In this document: in pieces, positions 21,407-24,825 of the stretch
Layout: every line of letters starts with the position of its first letter
How positions within the stretch are numbered: the first letter of the stretch is position 1
From: DATLBA01 sp035527275
GTDB taxonomy: Bacteria > Planctomycetota > Phycisphaerae > FEN-1346
Direction of reading: 5' to 3'
Assembly (NCBI GenBank): GCA_035527275.1
Contig: DATLBA010000065.1
Coordinates: 1-24,825 of the forward strand
DNA: 24,825 nucleotides
Notes under the pieces: model-generated
What the model was told of the DNA's origin: nothing
Databases searched by the model: none
The model's input: the letters and a program-made list of their open reading frames with translations, nothing else
Translations under genes and position numbers: made by a program

Positions 21407-22354
21407 ATGAAAGCCTGTGTTTTTGACGGCAAGGCCGTTCGCATTGACCCGGATTACCCCGATCCGAACCCGGCGGCGGGCGAGGTTGCCGTTCATGTCC
21501 GCCTGGCAGGCGTTTGCCGCACAGACCTCGAAATCGTCAAAGGCTACATGCACTTCACCGGCGTCCTGGGCCACGAGTTCGTCGGCACGGCGCTGGGCGG
21601 GAAGCACGAGGACCGCCGGGTCGTCGGCGAAATCAATTGCGTCTGCGGCCGCTGCGACATGTGCCACGCAGGTCTCCCGACGCACTGCCGGAATCGAACG
21701 GTCCCGGGCATTCAGGGCCGAGACGGCGCGTTTGCCGAGCGCCTCCTCCTGCCGGAAGCGAACTTGCGGGCGGTTCCCGACGGCGTCTCGGACGAGCAGG
21801 CCGTTTTTGCCGAGCCGCTGGCGGCGGCGATTCAGATCGGGCGGCAGGTTGACTTCGAGCCGGGCGAAGAGGTGGTCGTCCTGGGCGACGGGCGGCTGGG
21901 CCAACTGGTGGCACAGGTGCTGCGCGCGTGGAATCTCCGGCCCAGGGTCATCGGCAAGTCGCCTGCGAAACTGGCCATTTTGGAGCGGCTCGGAATCGCC
22001 GCCATCCATTGTAAGGAGGCGCGGCCCGGCCATGATACGCGCATCGTCGTTGAGTGCACGGGGATGCCGGACGGGCTGGCGATGGCCCTGGAGTTTGTGC
22101 GGCCGCGCGGGGCGATTGTCCTCAAGAGCACAGTGGCGGATACGGCAGGGCCGAACCTTGCGCCCGCCGTGGTTAACGAGGTGACAATCATCGGGTCGCG
22201 ATGCGGTCCGATGGACGAAGCGGTGGCGATGCTGGCGCGCGGCGAGATTCAGGTCGAGCCGCTTATCACGGCGACGTTTCCGCTCGACGAGTCGCCGCAG
22301 GCGTTCGAGGCCGCCGCCCGACCCGACGCCATCAAGGTGCTCCTGCGCCCGTGA
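21407..22354 (+). CDS. Zinc-dependent medium-chain alcohol dehydrogenase family protein
   Basis: Cytoplasmic NAD(P)-dependent oxidoreductase, 315 residues. The GroES-like catalytic domain has GVCRTDLEIVKGY (35-47; catalytic-zinc C37), then GHEFVG (55-60; H56, E57), and the structural zinc cluster CGRCDMCHAGLPTHC (80-94; C80, C83, C86, C94). The Rossmann domain contains EEVVVLGDGRLGQLVAQV (154-171), where the glycine pattern G-D-G-x-x-G binds the cofactor. The catalytic glutamate region is EPLAAAIQ (136-143). At 315 residues it is shorter than the usual 340-360, mainly by loss of loops. The start ATG 21407 has GGGGAA upstream; an ORF opening at 21374 lacks support. The substrate (alcohol, polyol, threonine or sugar) is not evident. 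Confidence 0.88.
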   Translation: MKACVFDGKAVRIDPDYPDPNPAAGEVAVHVRLAGVCRTDLEIVKGYMHFTGVLGHEFVGTALGGKHEDRRVVGEINCVCGRCDMCHAGLPTHCRNRTVPGIQGRDGAFAERLLLPEANLRAVPDGVSDEQAVFAEPLAAAIQIGRQVDFEPGEEVVVLGDGRLGQLVAQVLRAWNLRPRVIGKSPAKLAILERLGIAAIHCKEARPGHDTRIVVECTGMPDGLAMALEFVRPRGAIVLKSTVADTAGPNLAPAVVNEVTIIGSRCGPMDEAVAMLARGEIQVEPLITATFPLDESPQAFEAAARPDAIKVLLRP

Positions 22355-22408
22355 GCACACCGTCAGCCGCCGACTTTACATGGCGCGCATCCGTGCAAGG
22401 TTGAACAA

Positions 22409-23083
22409 ATGGCCGACGCGAAACCGTTAGCCGTGGTGCTCGCCAGCGGCGGTGTGGACTCGTGCGTGGCGACGGCATGGGCGAGGCAGCGCTATCGCCT
22501 CGCGATGCTCCATGTCAACTACGGTCAGCGCACAGAGGCCAAGGAACTCGAATGCTTCAATCGTCTCGTCGCGCACTTTGCCGACGACGAGTCGCTCATC
22601 GTGGATGCCTCGTACCTCGGGCGCATCGGCGGAAGCAGCCTGACGGACCCGGCGCTCGTTGTGCCCGAAGACGACGTGCCTGGATCGATTCCGAGCACCT
22701 ACGTGCCGTTCCGGAACGCGAACCTCCTGGCGATTGCCGCGGCCTGGGCGGAAACGATCGGCGCGCAGGCCGTTGTTGTCGGCGCGGTCGAGCAGGATGC
22801 CCCGGGCTATCCCGACTGCCGGCCTTCTTTTTACGAGGCGGCCAATCGGCTGATTGACCTGGGGACGCGACCCGACACGCACATTACGCTTGAGACGCCG
22901 CTTATCCGAATGACCAAGGCAGAGGTCGTTCGCCTCGGCGCCGAACTCGGCGCCCCGTTCGCGTTGACCTGGTCGTGCTATCGAAGCGAAGCGGCGCCCT
23001 GCCGCCATTGCGCCAGTTGCCGCCGACGAGAGGAAGCCTTCCGCGAGGCCGGCTTGACCGATCCGCTCGTCGAGAACCCATGA
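22409..23083 (+). CDS. queC: 7-cyano-7-deazaguanine synthase QueC
   Basis: Enzyme of 224 residues that converts 7-carboxy-7-deazaguanine, ammonia and ATP to preQ0 in queuosine synthesis. The ATP-pyrophosphatase P-loop SGGVDS (13-18) follows AVVLA, and LHVNYGQRTEAKELE (34-48) is the next conserved block. YVPFRNANLLAIAAAWAE is the strong family signature. The C-terminal zinc site is C190-x7-C198-x2-C201-x2-C204 (SCYRSEAAPCRHCASC). The start ATG 22409 has only a weak AAGG upstream. QueD, QueE and FolE are not nearby, so the pathway genes are dispersed or queC is used with imported precursors. Nothing is missing in the motifs, so the gene should be functional. Confidence 0.95.
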   Translation: MADAKPLAVVLASGGVDSCVATAWARQRYRLAMLHVNYGQRTEAKELECFNRLVAHFADDESLIVDASYLGRIGGSSLTDPALVVPEDDVPGSIPSTYVPFRNANLLAIAAAWAETIGAQAVVVGAVEQDAPGYPDCRPSFYEAANRLIDLGTRPDTHITLETPLIRMTKAEVVRLGAELGAPFALTWSCYRSEAAPCRHCASCRRREEAFREAGLTDPLVENP

Positions 23084-23376
23084 GGTAAAACCTTCGCGCG
23101 CTCCTCAGAGGCAAAGGAAAGGTAGGGCAGGGGGTGCCGTCATGATCAAGCCGTTCACGCGCAGTCGTTTACGGAGAGAGCGGGGCGCAAAAAAAGGAAG
23201 GCTCGCGCCTCGCTCGCTTTTTTCGGCGGTCCGGAACGGTTCTGTGACCACCTCCCAGCCGGACGGTCACCGACCACGCCGCCCGCCGAGCATCTGAATC
23301 TATTCGCGAGGGCTTTCGTTGAGCCTTCCACTGAAAGTATAAAGCGCGCGGCGCGAAAGTCAAATCGTGCGGGGGC
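23084..23376. other. Noncoding gap between queC and the convergent AsmA-like gene
   Basis: Both flanking genes point into this 293-base gap. It contains a seven-A run at 23189-23195 and a six-T run at about 23218-23223, bracketing GGAAGGCTCGCGCCTCGCTCGC. This gives a possible but imperfect bidirectional terminator. An inverted pair GTGACC..GGTCAC lies further on (about 23243-23269). No gene is visible. Confidence 0.45.
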
Positions 23377-24825
23377 TTAAAATGGGCCTTCGTCCTGAGA
23401 TTTTTCCGCAGGCTTCTTCAATAATTTCTCGATGCCTTCCAACAGGCTCTCGCCGTCCTTCAGGCCGCGCAGGATAATCCTGAGCCCGAGGTCCAGGGCG
23501 TGCCGGAGAAGGGCCTTCGGGTCAACGACGGGTTTATCGAGCGTGCCGGTCATGGGAATCGTGAGCGCCTGGTCCACGAGAAGTTGCTCTTGCTTTACCT
23601 GGATGCCGACCCGCCGAAGCAGGTTCCGGGTAAGCGGCAGGCCGAGGGTGATGTCCAACCGGCCGTCCAGCCCGACGGTTCCCTTGGCCTGGAGCCGGAC
23701 GCCCTCGACAAGTTCGACGTTTGAATCGTGGAGATAGAACAGGCCGTCGCGCAGGTCGATGGGGACGGGGCCGAAGGGGCGTTGTTTTGTGGTCGGGTTA
23801 AGGCCCGCCAGTCGGACGGCCGTGGCGAGAGGCTCGGCCAGTTCGGCCCGAAAATCCTCCACCCGAAATTCGCCGCGCACGCGGCCTTCTTCCTTAATCT
23901 TTGAACCCAGAGGAATATCCGCCTCTTCGAGGGTGACAAACAGGACCCCTTCCGGGTTGACCGTGAACCCGACGAGGGGGCTGATGTGGCGGAGAAATTC
24001 CTTGGCGAGTCTGCTGTGCAGCCGGATGCCGTCGGCCAGCCGGAGAGGCTCATCGAGCCGCCAGCGGGGCGGATCGGTCCTCAAATCCACGCAGCCGTCG
24101 AGCCGGACCAGACCCTCGCTCACTTTCAGACCGGAGGGGTGGTCGGAATCGGGCGTCAGATTTACCTGCCCATCGGCCAGTTTCCATCGGATGACCCCTT
24201 CATCCCCGCGGACACCGTCGCAGTCAATGCGCCCGACCCCGAGGGACCCGTCGCCCACAAGGCCGGACAGAAAGCCGGTCTCGGCGTCGGCTGAGGGCGG
24301 CGGACCGCTGAGGTTGGCTGTAAGGGTGACGTCCTGCGCGCGGACGTTCTGAAGGCCGGCCATCGTTTCGTCTTCCCCGGTCTGAAAAACAAGGTTCTTC
24401 GCGCCGCTGGCCAGGTGAAGGGCAAACGGCCGGCTGGGGGGGACTTCGACGCCGGCGTCGAGGCGCCAGCGGCCCGCGAGGTTGATTGCCGGCCGCCCGA
24501 GACAGTCGGTGACCTGTTTCACCAACACGGCGACGTCGCCGTCGCCCTGGACGCTGGCCGTGACGTTCCAGGCCCCGGCCGAGCGCTTTGCGCCGCCGGT
24601 AACTTTGAGCGTGCCGCCCGAAGCCGCGAGGGACAGGTCCTCAACCGAGATATTCTCTGCGCGCCGTTCGTCGTTGAAAGCCACCCGGGCGGCCAGCGTC
24701 AGATCGGCGCGAGGCTCTCGCCAGCAGCGGTCCTCGGCTGGATAGATGCACACGTCCGCCAGAGCAGCGCTCCCCGTGACGGCCAGGCCGCTGTCGAAAT
24801 CTCCGCGCGTCTCAAGGTGAGCGTC
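23377..24825 (-). CDS. AsmA-like envelope protein, C-terminal 482 residues (cut by window edge)
   Basis: The frame is open to the window edge, so the N terminus, including any membrane anchor, is not seen. The sequence is a long chain of beta-strand repeats such as NISVEDLSLAASGGTLKVTG and VRAQDVTLTANLSGPPP. The closing domain reads GLFYLHDSNVELVEGVRLQ, KGTVGLDGRLDITLGLPL and ALTIPMTGTLDKPVVDPKAL. This 'V-x-L-D-G-x-L-D...G-T-L-x-K-P-V-V-D' ending is typical of AsmA-like/DUF748 envelope proteins, which form long beta-groove bridges for lipids between membranes. The last 40 residues (LRHALDLGLRIILRGLKDG, then GIEKLLKK) form an amphipathic helix. Lipid transport is inferred from the family. The length and domain set upstream are unknown. 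Confidence 0.72.
   Translation of the reverse strand, partial: DAHLETRGDFDSGLAVTGSAALADVCIYPAEDRCWREPRADLTLAARVAFNDERRAENISVEDLSLAASGGTLKVTGGAKRSAGAWNVTASVQGDGDVAVLVKQVTDCLGRPAINLAGRWRLDAGVEVPPSRPFALHLASGAKNLVFQTGEDETMAGLQNVRAQDVTLTANLSGPPPSADAETGFLSGLVGDGSLGVGRIDCDGVRGDEGVIRWKLADGQVNLTPDSDHPSGLKVSEGLVRLDGCVDLRTDPPRWRLDEPLRLADGIRLHSRLAKEFLRHISPLVGFTVNPEGVLFVTLEEADIPLGSKIKEEGRVRGEFRVEDFRAELAEPLATAVRLAGLNPTTKQRPFGPVPIDLRDGLFYLHDSNVELVEGVRLQAKGTVGLDGRLDITLGLPLTRNLLRRVGIQVKQEQLLVDQALTIPMTGTLDKPVVDPKALLRHALDLGLRIILRGLKDGESLLEGIEKLLKKPAEKSQDEGPF

Noticed and set aside
23189..23223. Rho-independent terminator between A-run and T-run
   Set aside because: The stem between the runs pairs poorly (only GGC..GCC around CTCG). 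I mention it in the gap entry but do not call it as a terminator.

Overview
The window is about 24.8 kb of GC-rich bacterial DNA, densely coded on both strands, with many 4-base or short start/stop overlaps and several GTG starts. The gene content (a HEAT-repeat lipoprotein, a zf-HC2 anti-sigma-type protein without its sigma factor, a secreted metalloprotease with a C-terminal beta-rich domain, an AsmA-like giant protein, a TraR/DksA-lspA-ribD operon, RraA and ADP-ribosylglycohydrolase relatives) looks most like a member of the Planctomycetota, perhaps Phycisphaerae-like. That placement is inference from gene style only; no rRNA or tRNA was seen.

Layout. 1-3831, minus strand: the start of mutS (cut by the window edge), a secreted HEIGH metalloprotease, a small lipoprotein translationally coupled to pyruvate kinase. 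4139-6217, minus: a glycoside-hydrolase-like TIM-barrel protein whose usual catalytic acids I cannot find. 6218-8153: a palindrome-rich gap, then a broken second copy of the leader and first codons of an ADP-ribosylglycohydrolase gene, then the intact gene. 8162-13363, minus: a run of five tightly packed genes, in transcription order GT-C-like membrane glycosyltransferase, HAD/zinc-ribbon/methyltransferase fusion, UbiA-type (decaprenyl-phosphate phosphoribosyltransferase-like) prenyltransferase, RraA-like protein and PPC/DUF296 protein. The first three plausibly form a polyprenyl-phosphate-linked sugar module.

13364-16367 is a repeat-rich zone: a decayed DUF2442 fragment, several short palindromes, and a clade-3-type catalase gene (katA) on the plus strand bracketed by two nearly identical ~233-bp direct repeats that carry phased A-tracts. 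16368-17424, plus: an anti-sigma-like zinc-finger membrane protein and a coupled small membrane protein. 17436-19532, minus: a DksA/TraR-lspA-ribD operon with a near-consensus sigma-70 promoter, divergent from a plus-strand group murI, HEAT lipoprotein, zinc alcohol dehydrogenase, queC (19759-23083). 23377-24825, minus: the C-terminal part of an AsmA-like protein, open at the window edge.

The most distinctive signals are not single genes. One is a scattered family of short palindromes (TCCCGAT..ATCGGGA), one copy of which lies in frame inside ribD and encodes an extra loop. Another is the catalase cassette between long direct repeats. The third is the split duplication around the ADP-ribosylglycohydrolase gene. 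No CRISPR array, tRNA, rRNA or intact transposase was seen.
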